Assembly (NCBI GenBank): GCA_022794015.1
Contig: JAAWDZ010000029.1
Location: forward strand, 58,146 to 122,145
Length of the DNA stretch: 64,000 nt
Direction of reading: 5' to 3'
DNA from: Eubacterium sp.
Lineage (GTDB): Bacteria > Bacillota > Clostridia > Lachnospirales > Lachnospiraceae
A model generated the notes under the pieces. The model was not told the DNA's origin and ran no database searches. It saw nothing but the letters and a program-made list of their open reading frames with translations. Each line of letters begins with the position of its first letter. Position 1 is the first letter of the stretch. Positions 28,028-36,687 of the stretch are shown here, piece by piece. The translations under genes and the position numbers were made by a program.

Positions 28028-28993
28028 ATGAAAACCAGAATATGTGGTACGGGAAGCGCACTTCCCAAACGGGTAGTTAAAAATGAGGATTTAAGTAAAA
28101 TCATGGATACCTCTGATGAGTGGATCAAAAGCCGTACAGGGATAGCTGCAAGGCATCTGGCTGTGGAAGAGACGCTTGTCCAACTGGCGGCGGAGGCATC
28201 ACGGCAGGCATTGAAGGAGGCGGGAATTGCTGCAAAGGAGCTGGATATGATTCTGGCCGGGACGATTTCGGCAGATAATATCCTGCCGTCTTTGGCTTGT
28301 GAGCTGCAGCGGGAGCTTGGCGCGGCAAAGGCAGTCGCATTTGATATTAACGCTGCCTGCTCCGGATTTTTATTTGCACTGCAGACGGCAGATGTTTACA
28401 TCAAAAGCGGACAGTATCGGAATATTCTGGTCGTCGGAGGGGAAATTCTTTCTAAACTTATGGACTGGAATGATCGTTCCACCTGTGTGTTATTTGGGGA
28501 CGGCGCGGGCGCGGCGGTAGTCTGCCCGGATGAAACCTGTGGAATTTTAAGCGGCGTACAGGGGTCTGACGGCGCAAGGGGCAGCGTGCTTTCCTGCGTC
28601 GGCAGAAGGAACAACAATCCTTATGTTACAAATAGTACAGCGTTATCCTTTGTGTCTATGGATGGTCAGGAAGTGTATAAATTTGCCGTGCGGACAGTAC
28701 CGAAGGCAATTGCGGAGGCGTTAGAAAAAGCGGGGCTTACGGTGGAGGATATTGATTTGTTTGTGCTTCATCAGGCAAATATCCGCATTATCGAATCAGT
28801 TTCCAAACGGTTAAAAGTCCCTATGGAAAAATTTCCGACCAATCTTTCCTGGTGCGGGAATATTTCTGCCGGAAGCGTGCCGATACTGCTTGACGATGTC
28901 AACCGCCGGGGCTTGCTGAAAAAGGGCGATAAGGTGGTGCTTGCAGGGTTCGGCGCAGGCTTAACCTGGGGGGCGTCAGTGATGACCTGGTAA
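28028..28993 (+). CDS. fabH: 3-oxoacyl-ACP synthase III
   Basis: 321-residue initiating condensing enzyme joining acetyl-CoA (or branched starter) to malonyl-ACP. Seen: SDEWIKSRTGIAARH, catalytic Cys111 in DINAACSGFLFAL, His in FVLHQANIRI and Asn in LSWCGNISAGSVP, and the C-terminal GFGAGLTWGA. The ATG at 28028 follows an in-frame TTG at 28025; the ATG is preferred, with TAGGAG upstream. It sits near the end of the operon, whereas in many Firmicutes fabT-fabH come first. Confidence 0.96.
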   Translation: MKTRICGTGSALPKRVVKNEDLSKIMDTSDEWIKSRTGIAARHLAVEETLVQLAAEASRQALKEAGIAAKELDMILAGTISADNILPSLACELQRELGAAKAVAFDINAACSGFLFALQTADVYIKSGQYRNILVVGGEILSKLMDWNDRSTCVLFGDGAGAAVVCPDETCGILSGVQGSDGARGSVLSCVGRRNNNPYVTNSTALSFVSMDGQEVYKFAVRTVPKAIAEALEKAGLTVEDIDLFVLHQANIRIIESVSKRLKVPMEKFPTNLSWCGNISAGSVPILLDDVNRRGLLKKGDKVVLAGFGAGLTWGASVMTW

Positions 28994-29018
28994 GGTGCGG
29001 CGGATACATGGAGGGAAC

Positions 29019-29480
29019 ATGGATCAGAAGACGGGATCTGGTATGGACGAGGTTTTAAACGAGCTGTTGGTGAAGCTTTTTAAGAATATAATGGAAATTG
29101 AGGAAAAGTGGCTGATTACACCTGAATTTAAAGATATCAGTGTAAATGACATGCACGTTGTGGAAGCGATTGGAATAAAAGAACCCAAAAGCATGTCTAC
29201 GGTGGCAAAGCTGATGTCTGTTACAACCGGAACACTGACAAAATCAATGGATGGGCTTTCAGATAAGGGATATGTGTCAAGAGAACGCGGCAAGAAGGAT
29301 AAGCGGGTCGTATTTGTTTCACTGACAGAAAAAGGACGCAGGGCTTACCGCCATCATGAGAAGTTCCATCGGAATATGATTGACAATATCAAGGTCGGAA
29401 TCAGTGATCATGAGACAACGGTGCTCATTTACGCGCTGGCAAAGCTGAATGATTATTTCAATGAAATTTACAGACTGTAA
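29019..29480 (+). CDS. fabT: MarR-family regulator, FabT-like
   Basis: 153 residues from the ATG at 29019 (GGAGGG just upstream; an in-frame GTG at 28995 is less likely). Winged-helix MarR protein with DMHVVEAIG, MSTVAKLMSVTTGTLTKSMD (recognition region) and the wing SRERGKKDKRVVFVSLTEKG. In streptococci and relatives FabT is a MarR repressor that binds TTTGA-N3-TCAAA boxes with acyl-ACP as corepressor. Position inside the fab operon and the three boxes at 21443-21487 support the same role here. It is the last gene; the 169-bp gap after it has inverted repeats but no clear T-run terminator. Confidence 0.85.
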   Translation: MDQKTGSGMDEVLNELLVKLFKNIMEIEEKWLITPEFKDISVNDMHVVEAIGIKEPKSMSTVAKLMSVTTGTLTKSMDGLSDKGYVSRERGKKDKRVVFVSLTEKGRRAYRHHEKFHRNMIDNIKVGISDHETTVLIYALAKLNDYFNEIYRL

Positions 29481-29649
29481 GTGGAAAGTGTAACAGTTCA
29501 TACAAGCCGCCCTGCTACACGCTTTGCGTTGCATACAAATCGCCAGTATTGTTACAGGAAAAATACAATTATGCATCTTTGCAGGACGGCGGATATATGG
29601 TATGATAAATCAGATCATATCAAAAATGCTGTCTGGATGGTGATGTAAA

Positions 29650-30492
29650 ATGTTCAGTGAAAAAGAGTTTATCAAAGATTACCCCAAAACCGAAAATCTG
29701 GAACTGGTTGTAGAAATTGTCCATGACTGGTTTAAAATGATTCCGATGCTGAAAGAGGGCAGTTATACGGCAGTTTTTAAGACGGGGCATTACATGCTGA
29801 AAATGACAGGGGATGAGGAGATTCGTGTTTTATACAGAAGTAATGGCGGCCAGATAGAAGAGGTGACTGTTCCGGAGCATGCGAAAAAGTATTTGCTGTA
29901 TACATTTGAGCATTTTGGGCTGTATCAGGAAATCCATGATGACGTCCATTTTAAAGATATGGAGCATCTTTTTGAAAAGTTTGATTCCATAAGGCAGCCG
30001 ATAAACGCCGCGTTATATGCATCGTTTACGCAAGGCCGCGTGAATGGCTATAAATGGGCCAATGTAGCGGATTTAACAGAGAAAGAATTTATGGGCATAG
30101 TCCCACAGATCATACAAATCGCTTATAACTGCAATGATTTTGGGTTTTCCCCGAATATTGTGCTGTCATCCATATTAGAGCTTATTCTTGTAAATACCGA
30201 TGAAAGCCTTTCCTGTGAAAGCTATTGGAGGATCGCTCTGGATTGTGCGCGGATTCAGATGGCGCGGATAAATGTTGTGGCTGATGATCGGGAAAAAGGA
30301 TTGGATGAAACAGGGATAACGGCTTATCGGATGCCGGAATTTGTGGAAAAGACCGTCGGGGATATTCTGACGGTGAATGAACCCTGGTACTGGTACAATT
30401 ATATGGATCAGAAAGGGCAGAATAGAGAGACGGTATCTGACGACGTGTTAGAGGAGGACGAAATGTTTGAATATGACGATGATTTTGCTTAG
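29650..30492 (+). CDS. Conserved-looking protein of unknown function
   Basis: 280-residue predicted cytoplasmic protein without signal peptide or membrane segment. I do not recognise a family. Visible features: aromatic-rich N-terminal half (EIVHDWFKMIPMLKEGSY), a central helical part, and a strongly acidic C-terminus (EEDEMFEYDDDFA). Composition and codon use match neighbouring genes, and GGTGATGT lies upstream of the ATG. It is monocistronic: a terminator follows at 30674-30704. The product could be a metabolic-state or envelope-related protein, but nothing in the sequence shows which. Confidence 0.75.
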   Translation: MFSEKEFIKDYPKTENLELVVEIVHDWFKMIPMLKEGSYTAVFKTGHYMLKMTGDEEIRVLYRSNGGQIEEVTVPEHAKKYLLYTFEHFGLYQEIHDDVHFKDMEHLFEKFDSIRQPINAALYASFTQGRVNGYKWANVADLTEKEFMGIVPQIIQIAYNCNDFGFSPNIVLSSILELILVNTDESLSCESYWRIALDCARIQMARINVVADDREKGLDETGITAYRMPEFVEKTVGDILTVNEPWYWYNYMDQKGQNRETVSDDVLEEDEMFEYDDDFA

Positions 30493-30673
30493 TTTGACGT
30501 TTTATTCACGTTTTGCAGGATGATTTGCCTGAATTTTCATCTGCTGCGTTATTTGTCTGAAAGCGAATGAGACGCTGCGCTGGAGCCGCTTCATAACTGA
30601 CAGAATTTCAATAACGCAGTTTTCCGCTGGCAGAAATTTTAAAATATATTTTCAGACAGGATAAACGGGATCT

Positions 30674-30704
30674 CCAGATTGTATTACAAACAGTCTGGTT
30701 TTTT
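30674..30704 (+). terminator. Intrinsic terminator after the unknown gene
   Basis: Stem CCAGATTGT (30674-30682) / ACAGTCTGG (30690-30698), one mismatch, followed by six T. An inverted repeat CTGCGTTATT (30544-30553) / AATAACGCAG (30610-30619) lies further upstream in the same gap. Confidence 0.8.
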
Positions 30705-30801
30705 GCATTTTAAAGAAAAAGCGCCTGGCAGGCTGTCACCTGTCCCTGTTGCGGAAGAAAACCAAAAAGAGATGTGGAATAAGGTTACTGTTTATGGGTC
30801 A

Positions 30802-30930
30802 GGAACGCGCATTTACTGCGTGTTCCGTGAGAATATGATAGAAGTTCGGGGCGATTTTTGCGAAGCAAAACTTTAAATATCGCCCCGAACCGTTACTGTG
30901 AGCGGCCTCCCAGGTCGTGAACAGTAACGG
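30802..30930 (+). repeat. Run of three long hairpins, REP-like or structured RNA element
   Basis: Within the 537-bp gap 30493-31029 are three successive stems: GGAACGCGCA (30802-30811) / TGCGTGTTCC (30817-30826), one mismatch; GTTCGGGGCGAT (30844-30855) / ATCGCCCCGAAC (30879-30890), perfect, enclosing a small TTTTGC/GCAAAA stem; and CCGTTACTGT (30890-30899) / ACAGTAACGG (30921-30930), perfect. The motif GTTACTGT also occurs at 30784-30791. Similar palindromes are dispersed in related genomes as far as I recall; the element is probably mobile or regulatory. No protein is supported here. Confidence 0.65.
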
Positions 30931-30956
30931 TATAAGATTTTTACAAATAGTTGGAA

Positions 30957-30985
30957 TTGACAAGAGATATTCCTACAAGTATAAT
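30957..30985 (+). promoter_or_regulatory. Consensus promoter of the SGNH hydrolase gene
   Basis: TTGACA (30957-30962), 17 bp, TATAAT (30980-30985), 45 bp before the start codon at 31030, with GGAGGTG as ribosome site. Confidence 0.88.
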
Positions 30986-31029
30986 GGGGATATTGAGAGC
31001 ATTGTGACAGAGCAGACGGAGGTGATTGA

Positions 31030-32367
31030 ATGAATCATACTTTAATTGGCCACTCGAAGAGCTATATATCATGGAAGCAGAGGGCAGTAGCGTTTATGGC
31101 AAGTCTTTTTGTATTTGCAGGTGTGTTTTTTATGGTAGATACAAAAGAGGTAAAAGCTGCTGAAGTAGCTTTAAGTGAAAAGGCTGTTACAATGGCGCCT
31201 GCGACCACAAAGACTTTAAAGCTGAATGGTGCAGTTGCCAAAAAGGTAAAGTGGTCAAGCAACAATAAGAAAGTGGCCACAGTAAACAAAAAGGGAAAAG
31301 TTACAGCCAGAACAAAGGGAACGGCTAAGATCAAAGCTGCTTACAACAAAAAGAAGTATACGTGTACGGTAAACGTTGTATATATGACAGGTACAACATC
31401 AGACGGAATGCGTTATAAGGATGCCAAGGGCAGCTTCGGACACAGCGGGCGCTGGTACAAGAAGAATGTGAACGGAAAAACGTATTATTATACCAGCACC
31501 GACGGGAGTGCGATTTATTTTAAAGCCACGGGCAGCAAATATGTAGATGTCTCTTTTATGGCGCAGGTTGCCGCTGCAATTCCTTATTTTGCCTATTCGG
31601 TAGACGGCGGCAAGATGAAGCGCCAGTCGGTTACCAAAAACAGGCTGAATCTGGGGAATGCAAAAACGCATTATGTTCGTCTGGTAATTGACGCGATGTC
31701 GGAAAAGGAAGACCGATGGGCCGGGGAAGCAGGTATTGGAATCGGCAATATTACACCTGTGTCATCAGACGGAGCTGTGGCGGCAGTCAAACCGGAGAAT
31801 GCAACGATTGCCTTTTATGGAGACAGTATTACACAGGGGATTCGCGTATTGAACAGTAAGCTTACGCCTGCAGGAGCAAGCGCCACCAACAGTTTTGCGT
31901 GGTATTGTGCGGCACAGCTGGATTTGGTGCCTTATTATGCAGGTTTTGGCGGATCAGGAATTATCCAGCCGGGGTCGTTTAATAACTGTATTAATGCCAT
32001 TTTAAGTAATACGGCGCATCGTAAGGCGGAAAGCTATGATGCAGACGTGATTGTGATAGAACATGGCACCAATGATGTGTATACATACGGAGAGGCTTTT
32101 ATCAGTGAATATAAGAAGGTGCTGAATCTGCTCCATCAGAAACACCCGAAAGCCAAAATACTGGCTATGATTCCATTTACGCAGATCCATGCGGAGGAGA
32201 TTCGTGCAGCGGCGGCGGCACATCCGAAATGGTGTACGGTCGTTGAAACTTCATCCTGGCATCTTTCTTATACGGACGGCCTGCACCCGAACAAATCAGG
32301 GGCCAAGAAAGCAGGTCTGAAACTGGCCAAAAAAGTGGCTTCTGTAAGAAAGGTTACTTTGTATTAA
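31030..32367 (+). CDS. Secreted BIG2-SGNH/GDSL hydrolase, carbohydrate-esterase-like
   Basis: 445 residues with a signal or membrane anchor (about 17-45). A Lys-rich BIG2 domain (about 46-118, WSSNNKKVATVNKKGKV) is followed by a beta-sandwich (about 120-255) and a C-terminal SGNH hydrolase domain (about 258-440). Catalytic motifs are complete: Ser266 in FYGDSITQG, Gly in FGGSGI, Asn in EHGTNDVYT, and Asp416/His419 in DGLHPN. The beta-sandwich plus SGNH order resembles carbohydrate esterase family 2 deacetylases; a role in removing acetyl groups from polysaccharide or wall is plausible but not proven. It has its own consensus promoter, and the next gene starts 1 bp after its stop. Confidence 0.88.
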   Translation: MNHTLIGHSKSYISWKQRAVAFMASLFVFAGVFFMVDTKEVKAAEVALSEKAVTMAPATTKTLKLNGAVAKKVKWSSNNKKVATVNKKGKVTARTKGTAKIKAAYNKKKYTCTVNVVYMTGTTSDGMRYKDAKGSFGHSGRWYKKNVNGKTYYYTSTDGSAIYFKATGSKYVDVSFMAQVAAAIPYFAYSVDGGKMKRQSVTKNRLNLGNAKTHYVRLVIDAMSEKEDRWAGEAGIGIGNITPVSSDGAVAAVKPENATIAFYGDSITQGIRVLNSKLTPAGASATNSFAWYCAAQLDLVPYYAGFGGSGIIQPGSFNNCINAILSNTAHRKAESYDADVIVIEHGTNDVYTYGEAFISEYKKVLNLLHQKHPKAKILAMIPFTQIHAEEIRAAAAAHPKWCTVVETSSWHLSYTDGLHPNKSGAKKAGLKLAKKVASVRKVTLY

Positions 32368-32368
32368 G

Positions 32369-33082
32369 ATGCTTACAGATTATCTTACAGTAGATTTGGA
32401 GATGACAGGGCTGAATCCCAAAACAGACCGTATTCTGGAAATCGGTGCGGTAAAGGTGTCAGGGAAGCAGATAAAAGAAACATTTTCCAGGCTGATTTGC
32501 CCGGATCGCAAGCTGGACGGCGAGATTGTGGCGCTCACGGGAATTACGGATGAGATGGCGGCGCAAGGGGACAGGCTGGATGACGCGGTGACGGCATTTT
32601 TGGAATTTGCGGGCGATTTGGTATGGGTAGGGCACAACGTGATGTATGATTATAAATTTATCCGGCAATGGGAGATAAACCACCGGATACAAAGATCCTG
32701 TTATGCCGTCGATACTTTAAAAATCGCCCGGAAATGCCTGGATAGCCTGGGTCGGAAGTCTCTGGATTATCTTTGTGAACATTTTGGGATAGCAAGGGAG
32801 ATGAGCCATCGGGCTTTAGACGATGCAAAAGTGACCCAGACACTGTATGAGATTTTGGAACGGAGTTTTCTGGAAAAAGAGCCTGGTCTGTTTGCGGAAA
32901 AAGAGCTGCAGTACAGAGCAAAGCGTCAGACTCCGGCAACACCCAGGCAGATAGAATATTTAAAAGCTTTGTTAAATTACCATCAGATTGCGACAGAGAT
33001 TATGCCGGAGCAGATGAGCCGCAGCGAGGCGTCCCGTCTGACAGATCGGATTATCCTGCAGTACGGACGGCAGGGACATTAA
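32369..33082 (+). CDS. DnaQ-like 3'-5' exonuclease
   Basis: 237-residue DEDDh exonuclease related to the epsilon subunit or PolC proofreading domain. Seen: ExoI TVDLEMTGLNPKTDRILEIGAV (Asp9, Glu11), ExoII GHNVMYDYKF, ExoIII HRALDDAK with the catalytic His. The C-terminal 60 residues are an extra helical part not needed for catalysis. It begins at an ATG 1 bp after the hydrolase stop and was probably cotranscribed with it. The 3' end overlaps the convergent gene at 33079 by 4 bp. Specific role (proofreading, repair or RNA turnover) not resolvable. Confidence 0.9.
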   Translation: MLTDYLTVDLEMTGLNPKTDRILEIGAVKVSGKQIKETFSRLICPDRKLDGEIVALTGITDEMAAQGDRLDDAVTAFLEFAGDLVWVGHNVMYDYKFIRQWEINHRIQRSCYAVDTLKIARKCLDSLGRKSLDYLCEHFGIAREMSHRALDDAKVTQTLYEILERSFLEKEPGLFAEKELQYRAKRQTPATPRQIEYLKALLNYHQIATEIMPEQMSRSEASRLTDRIILQYGRQGH

Positions 33083-33699
33083 GCGTTCTCTGTTATATCC
33101 TTTAGTTTAGGAAGAATGTGAGAAGCAAAGGATTCTTCCATTGTCAGAAGAGTTTTTTCAATAGAATGGATATTCTCCGGCGTATGCTGTTTCAGATATA
33201 ATTCGGCAAGCCGCAGGTAGATTTGGCCCAATTGAATGTGAAGCTCCATGGCATATTCTAAAACGGCGACAGCAGTGTCGGTGTATCCGATTTCTTCCAG
33301 ACGGTCTGCATATGCAAGAAGCGTTGTGGCCAACCGGTGATAGTTGTCATCATATTCGCTCAGGGCAGTCAGATTGGCAGGGCCGTACATCAGTTTTAAT
33401 TCCGTGTTGGAGTACGCGGAAAGGTTGATGATTTTCTGTTCGGCCAGGTCTGACAGGGCAGCTTCAAGGGAAGACAGTTCCGCATCATCTATTTTGGCAA
33501 GCGGGAGCTGTTTTACGGAAAACTGCAGGTAATCCAGATTGGATATATCTTTTTTGCGGGTATTGTCTGCGAGGCGTTCCCGTTCCAAAAACGAAATGTT
33601 GGCATTGTTCTGGTTCTGCGTCTGCTTGTTGCGCTTAAAGGCAAGAAATATGGTAAATGCGACGAGGGAAACAAAAAAAACAGGTATTGGGAAATTCAT
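33079..33699 (-). CDS. Membrane-anchored protein of unknown function
   Basis: 206 residues from the ATG at 33699, chosen because AAGAAAGGA lies just upstream and an N-terminal membrane segment (PVFFVSLVAFTIFLAF) follows at once; an upstream in-frame ATG at 33759 has no such site. After the single membrane segment the protein is helical and charged, with a C-terminal part resembling TPR-like helix pairs (YTDTAVAVLEYAMELHIQLG). Such proteins often act as scaffolds, but no family is recognised. Divergent from the small gene at 33751 and convergent with the exonuclease gene. Confidence 0.75.
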   Translation of the reverse strand: MNFPIPVFFVSLVAFTIFLAFKRNKQTQNQNNANISFLERERLADNTRKKDISNLDYLQFSVKQLPLAKIDDAELSSLEAALSDLAEQKIINLSAYSNTELKLMYGPANLTALSEYDDNYHRLATTLLAYADRLEEIGYTDTAVAVLEYAMELHIQLGQIYLRLAELYLKQHTPENIHSIEKTLLTMEESFASHILPKLKDITENA

Positions 33700-33750
33700 A
33701 ATCCGATATCCTTTCTTAATAGAAAAATAACAATTAAATGAGGTGATAAG

Positions 33751-33858
33751 ATGTTCCATTTTTTTAATGCTAAGAATAAACGTATCATAGCGGGAATTAT
33801 TGCCGCTGTTCTGGTAATTTCCATGTTAGTAACAGGTATTGTATCCATTCTGGCCTAA
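33751..33858 (+). CDS. 35-residue single-pass membrane peptide
   Basis: Short open frame with an excellent ribosome site (AGGTGATAAG, 8 bp before the ATG). The product has a basic N-terminus (AKNKR) and one hydrophobic helix of about 22 residues, and it lacks a cysteine or cleavage motif. Small Firmicute membrane peptides of this shape are often missed in annotation. It starts 52 bp from the divergent gene at 33699 and ends 143 bp before the VanW gene. Function unknown; a toxin or membrane regulator is possible, but nothing shows it. Confidence 0.6.
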   Translation: MFHFFNAKNKRIIAGIIAAVLVISMLVTGIVSILA

Positions 33859-34001
33859 ATGCAACGTTCTGTTACAAATATACAGAAATAAACAGGATAT
33901 GTCAAACATATTCGTGGATATTTATCTTGAAAATGGCATGCAAAATGATTTAAAATGAAAAAGTATTTAAGGATAAAATGAAATAGAAAGGAAGATCTTT
34001 T

Positions 34002-35603
34002 ATGAAGAAATACATTAGGGTACTGCCTCTGTTTGCACTGACTTTTACAGCCTGTGCAATTGGATATTCTCTGACTGCTGTAGACGCTGGAGAAAGCAAT
34101 GTGATTCCTGGTACGGTATATATCGGTGATGTTGACGTCAGCGGTATGACAAAAGAAGAAGCGGAACGCGCAATAGATTCCTATATGGATACGATGCAGA
34201 ATCAAGTGTTTACTCTGACGACAGGTGATAAACAGATACAGGTATCAGCAGAGGATATGGGTATTACGGTTGCGGATACGGATGTACTGATTGAAGAAGC
34301 ATTAAATATCGGCAAGACTGGCAACCTGATTGCGCGCTATAAAGATAAGAAGGACTTGGAAAAAGAACCAAAGAGGTTTGAAGTTACATTTCACGCCAAC
34401 GAGGACAAAGTTGAAACACTGCTTGGCGTGAATGAAGATAATTTAAATCAGGAAGCAGTAAACTGCGGGTTAAAACGGGAAAATGGCGCGTTTACGATTA
34501 TTGACGGTGCGAATGGAATAGAGGTTAATACGGCAGAATCCGTAAATGCGATTCAGGAATACCTGCAGCAGGAATGGAACGGGGAAAATGCAACGATTTC
34601 CCTTGTAACAAAGGTTACTGAACCGCAGGGCACCAAAGAGGAACTGTCAAAGGTAAAGGATGTCTTAGGTTCTTTCCATACAGATTACAGTTCTTCAGCA
34701 GCGGGCAGAGCCAAAAATGTAAACAACGGAGCTGAACTTATCAATGGATCTGTTATTTATCCCGGTGAGCAGTTTTCTGTATATGAAGCAGTCAGCCCGT
34801 TTGATGCAGAGCATGGGTATGAGCTGGCAGGTTCTTATGAGAACGGGACAACAGTGCAGACATACGGAGGCGGCATCTGTCAGGTGTCTACAACTTTGTA
34901 CAATGCAGTAATTCTTTCTGAACTGCAGATAGACGAGCGTTATAATCATTCTATGATTGTAAATTATGTGAAGCCTTCCATGGATGCGGCCATTGCCGGG
35001 ACGTCTAAGGATTTGAAGTTTACAAACAGCACGGATGCACCGATTTATATTGAGGGATATACGAGTGGCGGACAGCTTTACTTTACGATTTACGGAGAGG
35101 AAACACGCCCTGCGAACCGTGAAGTGATTTATGAGAGTGAAACACTCAGTAAGACGGAACCAGGTACGACGCTTCGGGCAGACGGTTCGCATGGTATTGG
35201 ATATTTTGCAACGTTATCCAGTTCCCATACCGGATATACGGCAAAACTCTGGAAGGTTGTCAAGGTAAATGGCGTGGAAGAGAGCAGGACGGAGTTTAAC
35301 AGCAGCCGTTACAATCCGTCGAACCGGGTGCTTGCCGTGGGTACAGGCACTGAAAGTCCGGAGGCGGCAGCACAGATGGCGGCGGCTATTGCGACCGGGG
35401 ATGAGGCGACTGTACGAAATACGGTAGCCGCAATTCAGAGCGGCGCGGCGCAGCAGGCAGCCGAAGCTGCGGCAGCACAGCAGGCAGCTGAAGCCGCGGC
35501 AGCGCAGCAGGCGGCAGAACAGCAGGAAGCAGCGGGAAAGAAAGAAAAGGATGAAAAGAAAGACAAGAAAGAAAAACCCGCAGAAAAATCGGATGAAGAA
35601 TAA
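34002..35603 (+). CDS. VanW-family surface protein with low-complexity C-terminus
   Basis: 533 residues with an N-terminal membrane segment or uncleaved signal (about 7-28). Two beta-rich repeats of the PG_binding_4 type (about 30-215; GDVDVSGMTKEEAERAID) come first. Then the VanW domain (about 240-360) with YPGEQFSVYEAVSPF and TYGGGICQVSTTLYNAV, then a G5-like segment. The last 85 residues are Ala/Gln repeats (QQAAEAAAA) followed by a Lys/Glu tail. VanW proteins are common wall-associated proteins near vancomycin genes and elsewhere, with no settled biochemical role. Monocistronic, with a terminator at 35624-35661. Confidence 0.9.
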   Translation: MKKYIRVLPLFALTFTACAIGYSLTAVDAGESNVIPGTVYIGDVDVSGMTKEEAERAIDSYMDTMQNQVFTLTTGDKQIQVSAEDMGITVADTDVLIEEALNIGKTGNLIARYKDKKDLEKEPKRFEVTFHANEDKVETLLGVNEDNLNQEAVNCGLKRENGAFTIIDGANGIEVNTAESVNAIQEYLQQEWNGENATISLVTKVTEPQGTKEELSKVKDVLGSFHTDYSSSAAGRAKNVNNGAELINGSVIYPGEQFSVYEAVSPFDAEHGYELAGSYENGTTVQTYGGGICQVSTTLYNAVILSELQIDERYNHSMIVNYVKPSMDAAIAGTSKDLKFTNSTDAPIYIEGYTSGGQLYFTIYGEETRPANREVIYESETLSKTEPGTTLRADGSHGIGYFATLSSSHTGYTAKLWKVVKVNGVEESRTEFNSSRYNPSNRVLAVGTGTESPEAAAQMAAAIATGDEATVRNTVAAIQSGAAQQAAEAAAAQQAAEAAAAQQAAEQQEAAGKKEKDEKKDKKEKPAEKSDEE

Positions 35604-35623
35604 ATAAAAGCAGAAGCAGATAA

Positions 35624-35661
35624 GGCTGTCCTTGGGCTACAGTACCAGAGACAGCCCTTTT
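35624..35661 (+). terminator. Terminator after the VanW gene
   Basis: Stem GGCTGTC (35624-35630) / GACAGCC (35650-35656), 19-nt loop, followed by CTTTTG. Confidence 0.7.
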
Positions 35662-35682
35662 GCAGATTACAGGAGAGATCAG

Positions 35683-36666
35683 ATGGAGATAGGAAAGGTA
35701 CCGGAGAGCGTGCTGAAGCGTTCCATATTAAAACAAATCCATACCAGACGGGAAGAAGTGATTTTAGGGGCGGCAGTCGGAGAAGACTGTGCCGCTGTTG
35801 CACTGACGGAGGACGAAGTGTTTGTACTGTCTACTGATCCTATTACCGGAACGGCCGTAGATATGGGAGAACTTGCGATTTTGGTTACGTTAAATGATCT
35901 CGCCAGTGCAGGAGCTCAGCCGATCGGTGTTATGCTCTCTGTCCTGCTTCCGGAGAGCATTGCAGAGCAGGATATTAAAGAGCTGGTGAGTCAGGTGGAG
36001 GCGGCCTGCAGCAAGGCCAATATACAGGTTATGGGCGGGCATACAGAAGTGACTGCCGTTGTAAATCAGCCAGTGATTACCGTAACCGGAGTCGGCAAAG
36101 CCAAAAAGGGTTCTTTGGTGACAACGGCCGGGGCAAAGGCCGGAATGGATATTGTTGTGACAAAGTGGGTCGGCCTGGAAGGGACATCTATTCTTGCAAA
36201 AGAAAAAGATAAAGAGCTGTCCAGGCGGTTTTCTGCAGATTTTATCCGGCGGGCAAAGGAGTTTGATGCACTGCTTTCCGTTTTGCCGGAGGCTCAAGTC
36301 GCCGTGAAGTCCGGCGTTGGGGCAATGCATGACGTCACAGAGGGCGGGATTTTCGGCGCGCTCTGGGAGATGGCGGAAAGCGCTGGTGTCGGACTGGAAA
36401 TTGAGCTTAAAAAAATTCCAATTAAACAGGAAACAGTTGAAATCTGTGAGTTTTTCGGCATAAATCCTTATCAGTTGATTTCGAGCGGCGCTATGTTAAT
36501 GGCGGCAGAAGATGGCAACCGGTTAGTTATGGATTTGAAAAAGGCCGGGATTGCAGCGACAGTCATTGGAAAAGCGACCGATTCGAATGACAGGGTTATT
36601 TGGAACGGTGAAGAACGCAGATTTCTGGAACCGCCGAAGTCAGATGCATTATATAAAGCAGTATGA
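35683..36666 (+). CDS. AIR synthase-related protein (PurM/HypE/SelD fold)
   Basis: 327 residues from the ATG at 35683, after ACAGGAGAG; upstream in-frame codons overlap the terminator. The fold family is shown by VGEDCAAVAL, VLSTDPITGT (nucleotide-binding Asp), LNDLASAGAQPIGVMLSVLLP and MGGHTEVTAVV, and in the C-terminal half by VKSGVGAMHDVTEGGIFGALWEMAESAGVG. Family members make FAICAR precursors, Ni-Fe hydrogenase cofactor or selenophosphate by ATP-dependent chemistry. This short subgroup, called AIR synthase-related or HypE-like, has no proven reaction. No hyp or purine gene is near it. It leads a run with an Lrp regulator and an aminotransferase. Confidence 0.85.
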   Translation: MEIGKVPESVLKRSILKQIHTRREEVILGAAVGEDCAAVALTEDEVFVLSTDPITGTAVDMGELAILVTLNDLASAGAQPIGVMLSVLLPESIAEQDIKELVSQVEAACSKANIQVMGGHTEVTAVVNQPVITVTGVGKAKKGSLVTTAGAKAGMDIVVTKWVGLEGTSILAKEKDKELSRRFSADFIRRAKEFDALLSVLPEAQVAVKSGVGAMHDVTEGGIFGALWEMAESAGVGLEIELKKIPIKQETVEICEFFGINPYQLISSGAMLMAAEDGNRLVMDLKKAGIAATVIGKATDSNDRVIWNGEERRFLEPPKSDALYKAV

Positions 36667-36687
36667 AAAAAAGAGAGGGAAGTAAAA

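Noticed and set aside
30679..30876. 65-codon open frame in the gap before the SGNH gene
   Set aside because: It begins inside a clear terminator stem (30674-30704), has no ribosome site, and runs through the hairpin element; the frame is a by-product of the palindromes.
35445..35520. Ala/Gln repeats of the VanW protein as a separate element
   Set aside because: In-frame low-complexity tail of the protein; ordinary for wall-associated proteins.
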